Shown in pieces: positions 27,122-36,397 of a stretch of DNA of 64,000 bases; position 1 is the stretch's first letter, and each line of letters begins with the position of its first letter. The stretch covers positions 1,481,001 through 1,545,000 of the forward strand of contig NZ_CP018799.1 of assembly GCF_002795805.1 (NCBI RefSeq). The letters run 5' to 3'. The notes beneath the pieces were generated by a model, which saw nothing but the letters and a program-made list of their open reading frames with translations, ran no database searches and was not told the DNA's origin. Position numbers and translations under genes: made by a program. The stretch is from Mariprofundus aestuarium (GTDB lineage: Bacteria; Pseudomonadota; Zetaproteobacteria; Mariprofundales; Mariprofundaceae).

Positions 27122-27925
27122 TTAACCGAACACCGCATCAATAGCGTGATCGAGTGTATCGCGGATATCTTCGTCATCAGTAATAGGACGCACCAGTGCC
27201 ATACGGCATGCAGCCTTGGGCTCAACGCCCCCCTTAATCAGAGCTGCCGCATAAGTCAGCAAACGGGTAGAGATACCTTCATCCAGTCCATGACCTTTCA
27301 GATTACGGGCCGTGCCACCGATAGAGACCAGCTTAGCAGCCAGCTCAGTATCAATACCGGTCTCAGTAGCAACAATACCTGTTTCAACTGCAGCGGTTGG
27401 ATAATCGAATTCAAAGCCGGCAAAACGCTGTTTGGTCGACTGTTTCAGGTCTTTCATCAGGCTCTGGTAGCCTGGGTTATAAGAGATCACCAACTGGAAA
27501 TCAGGATGCGCTTCAATCAACTCGCCCTTTTTATCCAGCGGTAGTGTACGACGATGATCCGTCAGAGGGTGAATCACAACGGTCGTATCCTGGCGCGCTT
27601 CAACCACTTCATCGAGATAGCAGATAGCACCAATGCGTGCGGCGGTGGTCAACGGGCCATCCAGCCAACGCGTACCATTGGCATCAAGCAGGTAACGCCC
27701 CACCAGATCAGATGCCGTCATATCCTCATTACAGGCAACGGTAATCAGTGGCTTATTGAGCTTCCATGCCATGTATTCAATAAAACGAGACTTACCACAT
27801 CCAGTCGGCCCTTTCACCATCACTGGCAAACGGGCGGCATATGCAGCCTCGTAGAGCTCAACCTCATCAGTCTGTGGCTGGTAAAACGGCTCTTCGTGAA
27901 TTTTATATTGATCTTTATCGGTCAT
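27122..27925 (-). CDS. cbbQ: RuBisCO activation AAA+ ATPase CbbQ
   Basis: 267-residue MoxR-type AAA+ ATPase that works as a hexamer with CbbO to remodel RuBisCO. Walker A GPTGCGKS (39-46), Walker B region [11 protein letters not shown], sensor/arginine-finger region [15 protein letters not shown]-terminal ATPase lid with [26 protein letters not shown] stretch precedes the ATG. NorQ is the close alternative, but no nor genes are near and cbbM is in the window. Confidence 0.93.
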   Translation of the reverse strand: MTDKDQYKIHEEPFYQPQTDEVELYEAAYAARLPVMVKGPTGCGKSRFIEYMAWKLNKPLITVACNEDMTASDLVGRYLLDANGTRWLDGPLTTAARIGAICYLDEVVEARQDTTVVIHPLTDHRRTLPLDKKGELIEAHPDFQLVISYNPGYQSLMKDLKQSTKQRFAGFEFDYPTAAVETGIVATETGIDTELAAKLVSIGGTARNLKGHGLDEGISTRLLTYAAALIKGGVEPKAACRMALVRPITDDEDIRDTLDHAIDAVFG

Positions 27926-27956
27926 GGCTTGCCCCCAGAAGAAATCTTGTGCGGGT

Positions 27957-27985
27957 ATTATAGCTCATACACACAAGATGGCGAA
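27957..27985 (-). promoter_or_regulatory. Candidate sigma-70 promoter for cbbQ-cbbO
   Basis: On the minus strand TTCGCC (27985-27980), 17 bases, TATAAT (27962-27957), about 30 bases before the cbbQ start. The -10 is perfect and the -35 weak. It shows that cbbQO need not depend on a cbbM transcript. Confidence 0.5.
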
Positions 27986-28117
27986 CTTATTATGGTTATG
28001 AATAATATCAGTATTTCTTATGAATAAACCTTGTTTTTGACCATGAATACGCATCCCGCTTGTACGTTGCGACAGCCAACCCTTGAAGAAAAATAGTGAT
28101 ACCTTTGTGCCCACGAC

Positions 28118-29668
28118 CTACTGCCTAAAATTTGCAATGATCTCTGCATAACGGGGTGCCTCTTTAACCAGAACTGAGTTTTTTTCATCATCATAAACAA
28201 GCCTGAAGTCACCACGAAGCATCAACAACTGTCGAATGGGAGCATCCCGCTCGCAAACTACATAATCAATGGCAAATTTTTCGAACACCTTTTCCCAACC
28301 GATCTCCCCGTAATAAATCTTCCTGTACTCCTTGAGAAACGCATCACCATACATATCAGCCCTTCCATCAATGAAAACCCGCTGATCTGGATAAAGCCGA
28401 TAGATCAGGTACCCCCCAAAATGATACGTATTAAACATTCGGCCACTTAAACCTGCCTTGATAATAAACTCCGTTGCTTTTACAGGAATGAGAGAATCGC
28501 GCTCTTTTTGGTGCCTTTGTTCCAGGATCGGATAAGAGAGAAGCAAGAGTGCAGTAATGATTAGTGTTAGCACCCAGTTCAAAATATACTCTGCGTTCCC
28601 GAGCTGTCTGCCGCCAGACATATATTTTTTATATATCACGCCCACTGGGCCTTCTGACAGCGTGGCTGCTGCTCCCTTTGCAAAGGCAACGCCTGCAAAT
28701 GGTATGATCGTTAATATGGCCAAAGGCATGTGCCTATAAGCAACAAAGCCCGCAGCGATAAAAAAAACAGGTAAAACCACTTCCGTCAGGTCTGGTTTTA
28801 TCTCTCTATATGCATAGGCGATAAAAAAACCAAAAATAAGAAGCAGGTTGTATTGCCCGGAAAGCGAATGAAAGTCAGGGCTTCTCCACTCACTGATAAA
28901 GCTTCGTGACGCCTCCATAGACATGACATTAATCGGATAGAGCCAGTGACTAATAAAATCAGGGTTGAGCGCGGAACTTAAGAACGTAATCAATGTAATG
29001 AAAGCCAATTTTGAGAGTTGCTTCCGGTATGCTTTGTCGAGCCTATCACCCAGCCAGAATGAAATGAATTCGCACATGGTGAACAGCATCAGCAAAGCGA
29101 TACCTACGACATATCCTCCGTGCATATTGACCCACAAAATCATCATTGCCGGGAGTGCAACGAGGTATCGCGTGCGCTTTAAATATTTAAATTGCACAAG
29201 GATAAGCATCGTAAGCGAAAACAGTACGAAACTGACCAGCTGAGGACGAGGGGAAATGAATGGGTCCATTGGAACAATACAAGCAAGGATCAGCAAAGCT
29301 GGTAAAACACGGCTGTGATTGATATGGCTGGCTGCCAGATATGTGAAATAGAGAGCAAGCATCCCCAGAAATGCGGCCATCACTTTGATGCCAAGAGGTC
29401 CAAGCGAGTGATAAATCGTGAAAACCAGCACCTGGAAGAGCCACTCATGCAGCACCCATGGGTGTTCAAAATAAGTGTAAGAAAATATGTCTGCACTCGG
29501 CAGGGAGCCATGCATCAGAATCTGTTCGCCGGTTTTGATGTGCCAGAAATAATCAGGGTCTGACAGATCGAGACTAACCACCAGTGTAAGGAATAGAATC
29601 AGAAACAGAATCCTTGGTAGGTCAAGAAACTTGAGGGTGGCCATGGATATACGATTGATATTAACCAT
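28118..29668 (-). CDS. Polytopic membrane protein, GT-C glycosyltransferase-like
   Basis: 516 residues with about ten predicted membrane helices. N-terminal LDLSDPDYFWHIKTGEQIL and HEWLFQVLVF resemble the first loop of GT-C lipid-linked-sugar transferases, where acidic residues (DPD) bind metal. The C-terminal soluble part has YHFGGYLIYRLYPDQRVFIDGR and a late YVVCERDAPI block, common to a family of uncharacterised bacterial membrane proteins. Next to GT2 and GtrA genes (8-base overlap with GT2), so envelope glycan or lipid modification is likely; the substrate is unknown. Confidence 0.7.
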   Translation of the reverse strand: MVNINRISMATLKFLDLPRILFLILFLTLVVSLDLSDPDYFWHIKTGEQILMHGSLPSADIFSYTYFEHPWVLHEWLFQVLVFTIYHSLGPLGIKVMAAFLGMLALYFTYLAASHINHSRVLPALLILACIVPMDPFISPRPQLVSFVLFSLTMLILVQFKYLKRTRYLVALPAMMILWVNMHGGYVVGIALLMLFTMCEFISFWLGDRLDKAYRKQLSKLAFITLITFLSSALNPDFISHWLYPINVMSMEASRSFISEWRSPDFHSLSGQYNLLLIFGFFIAYAYREIKPDLTEVVLPVFFIAAGFVAYRHMPLAILTIIPFAGVAFAKGAAATLSEGPVGVIYKKYMSGGRQLGNAEYILNWVLTLIITALLLLSYPILEQRHQKERDSLIPVKATEFIIKAGLSGRMFNTYHFGGYLIYRLYPDQRVFIDGRADMYGDAFLKEYRKIYYGEIGWEKVFEKFAIDYVVCERDAPIRQLLMLRGDFRLVYDDEKNSVLVKEAPRYAEIIANFRQ

Positions 29669-30662
29669 CTGGTTTAATGTTTTCTGCCGGTTGGTAGGTC
29701 TTTACCAGATACAGTGGCCTTTTTTTGCTCTCATCAAATATCCGAGCCATGTACTCGCCAAGGACACCTATCGATAACAGCTGAACACCACCAATAAACA
29801 GTACGGTTACCATCAGGGTCGGGTAACCGGCTACCGGGTCGCCATATATAAGTGTTGTACCAATAATTTTAATTCCATACAGAAATGCTAGCGTTGCGGT
29901 GATGGCACCTACATAGCTTGCCACCTTCAGTGGCACTGTCGTAAAAGAGGTCAGGCCTTCCAGTGCAAAGTTCCATAACTGCCAGTAATTCCATTTGCTG
30001 CAACCGGCACCACGTGGCTCTCTCTGGTAAGGGATTCCCGTTTGTGGGTACCCTATCCAGGAGAAAAGTCCTTTCATAAAACGATGCTGCTCTCGTAGCC
30101 GCAGCAAAGCATTTGTAGCTCGACGGCTAAGCAGGCGGTAGTCCCCCGTATCCTGTGGTATCTGAACGGATGCACTCCAGTGAATCAAGCGGTAAAAAAT
30201 GGATGCTGAGAGCTTGCGCAGCCCGCTTTCACCCCTGCGCTCAGTACGGGTCGCATAAACCACGTCATAGCCTTCCTGCCACTTCTTAACGAGCTGAGGG
30301 ATAAGTTCCGGAGGATCTTGCAAATCGGCATCAATGTTGATGACTGCATCCCCCCGCGCATGATCAAGCCCTGCGGTAAGGGCGATTTCCTTGCCAAAAT
30401 TGCGGGTGAGATCAACGACTGCAATGTTAGCATCGGCACAACGAAGGCTCTCGATAATGCTTAACGTGTTATCAACACTGCCATCGTTGACGAACACAAC
30501 TTCATGCCGCATTTCAATGTCGCTCAGCACTGACGATAAGCGGGAATAAAACTCTGATAGAACGTCATCTTCATTAAATACAGGGACAACCACAGAAAGA
30601 AGCAGTTGAGTCTTTGGCTCTACCAATCTATCTCCCTGTTCAACTCCAGTCTCCATGCCCAC
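29661..30662 (-). CDS. Family 2 glycosyltransferase, polyprenyl-phosphate sugar synthase (GtrB/DPM-like)
   Basis: 333-residue membrane-anchored GT2. Seen: VVVPVFNEDDVLSEFYSRL, FVNDGSVDNTL, NIDADLQDPPELI (metal-binding DxD region) and ATRTERRGESGLRK. Two C-terminal membrane helices (around SYVGAITATLAFLYGI and LMVTVLFIGGVQLL). Such enzymes transfer a sugar from NDP-sugar to undecaprenyl phosphate on the cytoplasmic face. Works with the GtrA-type flippase encoded upstream and the GT-C protein downstream. Confidence 0.88.
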   Translation of the reverse strand: MGMETGVEQGDRLVEPKTQLLLSVVVPVFNEDDVLSEFYSRLSSVLSDIEMRHEVVFVNDGSVDNTLSIIESLRCADANIAVVDLTRNFGKEIALTAGLDHARGDAVINIDADLQDPPELIPQLVKKWQEGYDVVYATRTERRGESGLRKLSASIFYRLIHWSASVQIPQDTGDYRLLSRRATNALLRLREQHRFMKGLFSWIGYPQTGIPYQREPRGAGCSKWNYWQLWNFALEGLTSFTTVPLKVASYVGAITATLAFLYGIKIIGTTLIYGDPVAGYPTLMVTVLFIGGVQLLSIGVLGEYMARIFDESKKRPLYLVKTYQPAENIKPDG

Positions 30663-30757
30663 CCCACAACATCAGAAAACGCCTTCCGGCAACTATTTTA
30701 AGTATAGTTGAAAGCCGTTAAAGATCATAGTCACACTCTTACCCAACAATAAAAAAG

Positions 30758-31174
30758 TTACCGATGGGCCGGCTGAAAGGCCCAAAATCTACTGGCCAGA
30801 AATGTGATGGCTGGCACCACCATGATAACCGCCGCCAGACCAAGGCGGTAATCCCAGCCCAATAGATTGACCAGAGAAAACATAATGGCCTGATTAAGAC
30901 CCAATCCCAGCAAGGCGATTGTGAAAAATTTTGGGAACGCTGTTGCGTAAGGCGTTGAGGCGTTAAAGGTCCAGTGATAGTGGCCAATGAAAGAGACAAA
31001 CACCGCCAATGAGAAAGCAACGAAGTTGGCCCACAATGGCCCCCAGCCTCCCCACTCCACCAGAAACAGAACCGTGATGACGTGGGTAACAGTGGCCATA
31101 ATCCCAACCAATCCAAAACGCAGAACCTGTCCGACCTCTTTTCTTAGGGTAAATTTCATAGTAGAGAAAACCAT
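30758..31174 (-). CDS. GtrA family membrane protein
   Basis: 138 residues with four membrane helices and the GtrA N-terminus RFGLVGIMATVTHVITVLFL, plus HYHWTFNAS and FLASRFWAFQ. GtrA proteins are thought to flip polyprenyl-phosphate sugars across the inner membrane. Ordered gtrA-GT2-GT-C on the minus strand, like O-antigen glucosylation gene sets. An internal ATG at 31159 (MKFTLRKE) is an alternative start. Confidence 0.85.
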   Translation of the reverse strand: MVFSTMKFTLRKEVGQVLRFGLVGIMATVTHVITVLFLVEWGGWGPLWANFVAFSLAVFVSFIGHYHWTFNASTPYATAFPKFFTIALLGLGLNQAIMFSLVNLLGWDYRLGLAAVIMVVPAITFLASRFWAFQPAHR

Positions 31175-31357
31175 AACACCGCAACCATCTCTTTTTAAGC
31201 ATAAGTCTTTTCCCGTGAAAAACCAGCCTGATTTCCCTCAATAAGAGTGAGGGCTATTGTCGGCCACCATCAAGGAACAATCCCGGCAGGCCACAGGCAA
31301 ATTGCAGAGAGCAACCTTCATCCACGCTGTAATTTGAGGTATACTAGGGGAAGTCGT

Positions 31358-33070
31358 GTGACACAAACGGGGGAGCTAAGTCTGACTCAATCTCGAGCAA
31401 TAAAGATGATTACGGGTAAACGCAGTGTCTGGTGGGCTGGATTATGGGCTGCGATACTGGTGCATTTTACTTTTTTCCTCATTATTGGAATGAGCCACCA
31501 CTGGGGCTATCTGAGCAGCATTAATGATTTGGGCACATTTGATCAACTGGTGTGGAGCACGCTGCATGGCAACTTCCTTCAAACCACCATTAACCCCTTT
31601 GAGACACCGATGATCAGACTGGGGATTCATTTTGACCCCATTCTTCTCTTGTTTGTCCCACTTTATGCGCTCAGTGCCAGCATTGAATGGCTCATCATTG
31701 CCCAGGCAGCGGCTCTGGCCCTTGCTGCATGGCCTGTTTTCTTGCTGGCTAGGCACACCTTTCAGTCTGAAAAATCAGGGTTTATCTGGACCATTGTCTA
31801 TTTGATGAACCCCTTTCTATTAAGTGCAGGAAGCTGGGATTTTCACCCAGTTACTCTGACGGTTCCTTTCATAGCCCTGGGGCTTCTGGCGGTGGTAAAA
31901 CAGAACATCAGGATGCTGATCTTGTCATGTCTATTTATCCTGATGTGCAAAGAGCACATGGGGCTGACCGTCATCGGTTTTGGACTCCTTTGGTGGTTTC
32001 ACAACCGAGACTGGAAAACAGCTTTTCTTGTTGCTGCACTAGGTGCAACCCATCTGCTTCTCGTACTATATTTTATCATGCCTCTGCTATCGCCTATTGG
32101 GACACCTGTCATGCTTGGCGAACAACTGGGGCAAATGAGCAGGTATAATTGGCTCGGAAATTCCCTAACAGAAGTGATCCATACCATGATGACACAACCC
32201 GATGTTGTGTGGGCACGTGTAGTGAAGATGGGTGGAATAATCTATTGGTGGCTCCTTTCGATACCTTTCTTTTTTGTATTTCCATTTATTGGACTGCAGT
32301 TTTTATTGCCGGGATTGGGCGACCTGGTGGCAAACACTCTCTCCTCAAATCCAATGCCCAAGGGCATATGGTCCTATCACTCTGCGGGGCTGATTCCAGT
32401 CATCACAGCTGCAGCCATGCACGGGGTTGAACGCATAACACGATGGCAGACAACATTTTCAGCTCAAGGATTAGCAGGACTGATAGTGGCCTCCAGTCTG
32501 GTGACCGGTTATTTTTTCCTGCCTCTCCCTCTTACAGGGGCAATTAATTATTGGGCCCCCAATCACGTCTTGAGTTGGCCTAACCCAAATGTGCAAATGG
32601 TCCGCTCCGCACTAGGCAGCAGCACCTCCCTCTCCATCCAGGCCAATATTGGAGCCCATTTCACCCAACGCCAAAGTATATATTTATATCCTGCCAAGGT
32701 TGGTGAGGTGGATGCCATTGTTTTACATTTGGCAAGCCCCACAACCAACATAAATTTCCCACCCGAACAACGACCGGACACGCTCAAAAACCACCATATC
32801 ACTTGGCTCGATGGCCACCTGCAAATGGACCGTACAGAATATCTCGCCTCTATTGAGTCTCTTTTGGATAACAAGGAGTATGGAATATTACTTTGGAATG
32901 ACCCATGGCTTGTTTTGTCAAAAACAGCAACGTCTCATCAACCAGAGGGTGTGAAGAGCAAAATCAGGCAGTTGCGTGAGGAGTGGGATATTGAGCCTAC
33001 CGAATACCGGAATACTTTGGATAAACATTGGCAGGACGATTACTCCATCTCTAAGAAAAAAATGAGGTGA
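31358..33070 (+). CDS. DUF2079 family membrane protein
   Basis: 570-residue polytopic membrane protein. DUF2079 motif block DLGTFDQLVWSTLHGNFL with NPFETPMIRLGIHFDPILL, then KEHMGLTVIGFGLLWWFHNR and many hydrophobic helices, with a soluble C-terminus (WLDGHLQMDRTEYLA). DUF2079 proteins resemble GT-C enzymes and are often near glycan genes. GTG at 31358 has AGGGG seven bases upstream; ATG at 31406 (MITGKRSVWW) is an alternative. Divergent from gtrA. Confidence 0.75.
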   Translation: MTQTGELSLTQSRAIKMITGKRSVWWAGLWAAILVHFTFFLIIGMSHHWGYLSSINDLGTFDQLVWSTLHGNFLQTTINPFETPMIRLGIHFDPILLLFVPLYALSASIEWLIIAQAAALALAAWPVFLLARHTFQSEKSGFIWTIVYLMNPFLLSAGSWDFHPVTLTVPFIALGLLAVVKQNIRMLILSCLFILMCKEHMGLTVIGFGLLWWFHNRDWKTAFLVAALGATHLLLVLYFIMPLLSPIGTPVMLGEQLGQMSRYNWLGNSLTEVIHTMMTQPDVVWARVVKMGGIIYWWLLSIPFFFVFPFIGLQFLLPGLGDLVANTLSSNPMPKGIWSYHSAGLIPVITAAAMHGVERITRWQTTFSAQGLAGLIVASSLVTGYFFLPLPLTGAINYWAPNHVLSWPNPNVQMVRSALGSSTSLSIQANIGAHFTQRQSIYLYPAKVGEVDAIVLHLASPTTNINFPPEQRPDTLKNHHITWLDGHLQMDRTEYLASIESLLDNKEYGILLWNDPWLVLSKTATSHQPEGVKSKIRQLREEWDIEPTEYRNTLDKHWQDDYSISKKKMR

Positions 33071-33234
33071 GTGGCGGCTAGCGCTAAGTGATTTGAGACT
33101 CGCCCCTTCTGACCCAGTCTTCCCCAAACAACAGCGATAAACCTCTCGCCCTGAGAAGCAGAGTAGTTCAGGCACACAAAATTCGGCCATTTCCACCTCT
33201 GAAGCTAGTCGATAAATATATTTCCGAACTTTCT

Positions 33235-33263
33235 TTGCACATTCACAAAGCATGGATTATAAT
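33235..33263 (+). promoter_or_regulatory. Strong sigma-70 promoter of the Flp pilin gene
   Basis: TTGCAC (33235-33240), 17 bases, TATAAT (33258-33263), about 45 bases before the flp ATG. Strong -10 and five-of-six -35, fitting an abundant structural pilin. Confidence 0.8.
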
Positions 33264-33309
33264 AAAAGTAAAGGAACAAGTCGGAAGACTAATAACACAG
33301 GAGGCAACC

Positions 33310-33501
33310 ATGCGTAAATTATACACTAAACTATTGAGCTTCATCCCAGATGTTTATGTCCGGAAAGAACGCGGTGCAACCATGGTTGAATATGCCATTC
33401 TTGTAGCGCTAATTTCAATCGCTGCCATTACAGTTATTATTGTAGTCGGCGAGCAGGTTAATAATGCATTCAACGCAGTCGCTGATGCGATTAACCAATA
33501 G
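33310..33501 (+). CDS. flp: Flp family type IVb pilin (major pilin)
   Basis: 63-residue Flp/Fap pilin. A leader of 22 residues ends at Gly22, then ATMVEYAILVALISI with Glu at +5 and the Glu-Tyr pair typical of Flp, and a short C-terminal tail. GGAGG lies just before the ATG at 33310. First gene of the Tad locus. The processing peptidase (TadV/CpaA) is not encoded in this window. Confidence 0.95.
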   Translation: MRKLYTKLLSFIPDVYVRKERGATMVEYAILVALISIAAITVIIVVGEQVNNAFNAVADAINQ

Positions 33502-33801
33502 CTAGGCAGATCATCCTGCCTGGCTATATGTAAATCAGGCAACTGCTCAAGCCTGCTTTTCGTACTCTCAAAGGCTCAGGGTAAACATTTAACTGGCTGA
33601 TGAGGTTTGTTTAGATATCGAAATGGAGATATCCAGCCACCCATGCGTTGAAAAACGCATGGGTGGGTTCGGCCGCAAGACTAGTTAGCCTATCGGGCGA
33701 TACAGTTACAGTTCACAAGAAGTGAAGCAAACTTTCATCATTTTTAAATTTATCTAAAGCCTTCCAGCGATATTGACCGTTATATCTTGAGGAGGTCTAT
33801 T
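33502..33801 (+). other. 300-base structured spacer between flp and cpaB
   Basis: No gene. Contains a hairpin with GATATC arms (33613-33632 region) followed at once by a 13-bp perfect hairpin with a GAAA tetraloop (33637-33666), then a G/C-rich stretch ending near 33705. No T-run follows the hairpin, so it is not a simple terminator. It may protect the 3' end of the flp message or be a regulated leader of cpaB. The region just before cpaB carries GAGGAGG. Confidence 0.6.
33637..33666 (+). ncRNA. Perfect 13-bp stem with GAAA tetraloop (structured RNA element)
   Basis: CCACCCATGCGTT (33637-33649), GAAA (33650-33653), AACGCATGGGTGG (33654-33666). All 13 pairs are Watson-Crick. GNRA tetraloops are typical of structured RNAs. 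No known riboswitch consensus fits by eye. Confidence 0.5.
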
Positions 33802-34689
33802 ATGCAAAAACGAGCGATAATCATGTTACTTGTCGCGCTAATCATGGGCGGCATCGCCGTGTCGCTGGTGAACACCGCAATCGATCAGAAAGAACAGGAG
33901 CCCGGCGTTGCTGCGCTGACCGTTACACCGGTTGTTGTTGCATCTGTAAACCTTGAGATTGGAACTCGACTGAGCGATGTCATGTTGAAGGTAGTTGACT
34001 GGCCTAAAGAGGCGGCGCCAGAAGGTCTCTACACGTCAATTGAAACAGTCCTCGGTGAAGAGCCACCTGTAGTCGTCAAGGAAATCCGAAAAGGAGAGGC
34101 ACTCCTCCCTTACAAACTCTCCGGACAGGGCGCCCGAGGCGGGCTGACTCCAAGAATCGAGAATGAGATGAGGGCAATGACGATCTCTGTCAACGAAGTT
34201 CGCGGCGTTGCGGGATTTGTGCTTCCAGGCGATCGCGTTGATATCCTCTACACCTCCGCTGTGCCAGACAAGAAGAATGCATATATTACCAAATCTCTTC
34301 TTCAGAACATGCTAGTACTCGGTGTGGATCAATCATCCTCAGAAAAAGAGGACAAGCCTCAGATCGTGAATGCCGTCACCCTGCTGGTATCACCACAACA
34401 GGGAAAGATTCTTACTCTGGCTGGAAAAGCAGGTGATTTAACGCTACTGCTCAGAAATGAGGCTGACGTCTCACTTTCCACTGATGGCAACCTGAGTACC
34501 TCTGATATCGACAAGATGGGGAAAAAAGCATCCTTAGCCAAATCCGGAAAAGGAACCGGTAATTATACCAACGTTCAAGTGATTCGTGGCCTTAGCACCA
34601 GGAACTATACGGTGAAACTGGCTACTCCGGTCAAAACTCCAACAAGCAATAATCCTGGGACTGTACAACAGGAAAGGGGTGGAAAATGA
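33802..34689 (+). CDS. cpaB: Tad pilus assembly protein CpaB/RcpC
   Basis: 295-residue inner-membrane-anchored periplasmic Tad protein. N-terminal membrane helix (IIMLLVALIMGGIAVSLV), SAF domain (ASVNLEIGTRLSDVMLKVVDW and VVVKEIRKGEALLPYKL), then the CpaB-specific RAMTISVNEVRGVAGFVLPGDRVDILYTS. GAGGAGG just before the ATG at 33802. Its TGA overlaps the ATG of the secretin gene (ATGA). Confidence 0.93.
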   Translation: MQKRAIIMLLVALIMGGIAVSLVNTAIDQKEQEPGVAALTVTPVVVASVNLEIGTRLSDVMLKVVDWPKEAAPEGLYTSIETVLGEEPPVVVKEIRKGEALLPYKLSGQGARGGLTPRIENEMRAMTISVNEVRGVAGFVLPGDRVDILYTSAVPDKKNAYITKSLLQNMLVLGVDQSSSEKEDKPQIVNAVTLLVSPQQGKILTLAGKAGDLTLLLRNEADVSLSTDGNLSTSDIDKMGKKASLAKSGKGTGNYTNVQVIRGLSTRNYTVKLATPVKTPTSNNPGTVQQERGGK

Positions 34690-36089
34690 TGACACCAACG
34701 ACTGAAAAACATGGAACCAAAACAATAACCAGTTGTTTGCTACTTCTGATTTTTGCCTTGGTCGCTCTTCCGGCCAATGCCGCTGATGGGTTCAGCCTTG
34801 ATCTTAATGATGCGATGAAAGCAGGCGAGTTGAATCTGGCGGTTGGAAAATCAAAGGTCATCAACTCACCTGTACATATCAAGGAGATTGTTATCGGCAG
34901 TGCTTCTATTGCTGATGTGAAACTACTAAACTCCAGAAAGGTACTGATTGTGGGTAAAGCCGCGGGGTATACAAACGTGGCATTCCGTGACCGCAACAAA
35001 AACCTGATCGCCCTGCTGGACGTCACTGTGGGTTACGATATTGAAGCAGTAAAATTCAAACTGCATCAACTGCTCCCTCATGAGAAGGACATTCAAGTGC
35101 GCAACGTGAATGGCTTGGTGATCCTATCAGGTAAAGTCAGCAATGCGCTGGCCATGGACACGGCGCTGGTTGTTGCCAGAAGCTTTGCACCGACCGGCGT
35201 AACTAATCTCCTGCAGGTAGATGGTAATGGCCAGCAGGTGATGCTGGAGGTGCGTATTGCCGAAGTTGAAAGGACCTCCCTCAAACAACTGGGTGTTAAC
35301 GGAACACTTACCGGTAACATCGGCCCAACCAACCTTTCAAGTGCCCTCAATGGTGCTGTAGCCAATGCATTCGGAAGCCTTGGTGTGGTTTACCGTGGTC
35401 TTAACCTGACACTGTCAGCACTGGAGACTCAGGGATTGGCAAAGGTTCTGGCTGAACCGAACCTTGTAGCCCTTTCCGGTCATGAAGGAAGCTTCCTTGT
35501 TGGTGGTGAATTCCCCATAGACGTTGCTCAATCCGGCGCCGTTGCGGGAGCGATCACGGTTGAATACAAAGAGTTTGGTGTAGGTCTTAAATTTACACCA
35601 ACTGTACTTGACAGCACCAAGATCAATCTGGAGTTGCAGGCTGAGGTCTCCTCTATCGCAGCTGCAGCAACATTGTCCAACGCCCCGACCCTGAGAACAC
35701 GTCGTGCAAGCACTACGGTTGAAGTGGCGGATGGCCAAAGCTTCGCCATTGCTGGGCTGATCCAGAACGATGTGAACAATAACATCGATAAGGTTCCCGG
35801 CCTTGGTGACGTGCCAGTACTAGGTGCATTGTTCAGAAGCACCGACTTCCAGCGCAATGAAACCGAGCTGGTTATCATGATCACTCCACGTTTGGTTAAA
35901 CCGATGGCTGCAGGGCCTGTCGCACTGCCGACAGATAACTTTGTACAGCCAAGTGATGTTGACCAGTACTTGATGGGTCGCCTGCAGGGTACGTCTGAAC
36001 AGGCGCCTGCTGCTGAAGCTGCTCCATCAGGGCGAGCTTCTGAAGCCGCCCCAGGTGGCGTAGACGGTGCATTCGGTCACCAGTTATAA
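34686..36089 (+). CDS. cpaC: Tad pilus secretin CpaC/RcpA
   Basis: 467-residue outer-membrane secretin. Signal peptide (LLLLIFALVALPANA), N-terminal pilus assembly/BON-like domains (AVGKSKVINSPVHIKEIVIG, NVNGLVILSGKVSNALAM), then the type II/III secretin domain ending in ELVIMITPRLVKP. An Ala/Pro/Gly-rich tail follows. Forms the outer-membrane channel for the Flp pilus. Overlaps cpaB by four bases. Confidence 0.94.
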   Translation: MMTPTTEKHGTKTITSCLLLLIFALVALPANAADGFSLDLNDAMKAGELNLAVGKSKVINSPVHIKEIVIGSASIADVKLLNSRKVLIVGKAAGYTNVAFRDRNKNLIALLDVTVGYDIEAVKFKLHQLLPHEKDIQVRNVNGLVILSGKVSNALAMDTALVVARSFAPTGVTNLLQVDGNGQQVMLEVRIAEVERTSLKQLGVNGTLTGNIGPTNLSSALNGAVANAFGSLGVVYRGLNLTLSALETQGLAKVLAEPNLVALSGHEGSFLVGGEFPIDVAQSGAVAGAITVEYKEFGVGLKFTPTVLDSTKINLELQAEVSSIAAAATLSNAPTLRTRRASTTVEVADGQSFAIAGLIQNDVNNNIDKVPGLGDVPVLGALFRSTDFQRNETELVIMITPRLVKPMAAGPVALPTDNFVQPSDVDQYLMGRLQGTSEQAPAAEAAPSGRASEAAPGGVDGAFGHQL

Positions 36090-36102
36090 AAGGAGTCTTA
36101 TT

Positions 36103-36372
36103 ATGGCAATCAAACAATTATTTCTGATTACCGCCGCAATGGCTCTATTAGTTGCTGGCTGTGCACACACCGGGCCCGAGCCCATGCAGAGTGACTTTGG
36201 CAATTCAGTAAAAACGAATATTGCCAGACAGACCATCAATCCTGATGCAGGAAGAGAGCAGATGCCTCCCGCCACTCTGGATGGGCAGGCGGCTGAGAAG
36301 GCACTTCAAGCGACTCGGGAGAGTGCAGCTGAAGCATCCACCGAGAGCCTCCTTGATGACGTAGCACAATAG
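36103..36372 (+). CDS. Small Tad-locus lipoprotein
   Basis: 89-residue lipoprotein, lipobox LLVAGC about residue 19. The stretch FGNSVKTNIARQTINPDAG resembles small lipoproteins commonly seen beside Tad secretin genes, which have a conserved GxxVR/K..xAxQ..NP motif. AAGGAG-like site before ATG at 36103. Possibly a pilotin or OM partner of the secretin, replacing RcpB/CpaD, which is not otherwise seen. Confidence 0.72.
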   Translation: MAIKQLFLITAAMALLVAGCAHTGPEPMQSDFGNSVKTNIARQTINPDAGREQMPPATLDGQAAEKALQATRESAAEASTESLLDDVAQ

Positions 36373-36397
36373 AGAACAGCCTATAAGGAGACTGATA

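Noticed and set aside
24799-27925. norQ-norD (nitric oxide reductase activation)
   Set aside because: No nor structural genes near; RuBisCO and CbbR are in the window and lengths fit CbbQ/CbbO.
33594-33640. Hammerhead ribozyme-like core (CTGATGAG then CGAAA, flanked by CTGG and CCAG)
   Set aside because: No stem III can form, stem II is poor and the UH cleavage site is absent.
33502-33801. c-di-GMP (GEMM) riboswitch
   Set aside because: A GAAA-closed stem is present but the conserved nucleotides before and after it do not fit the consensus by eye.
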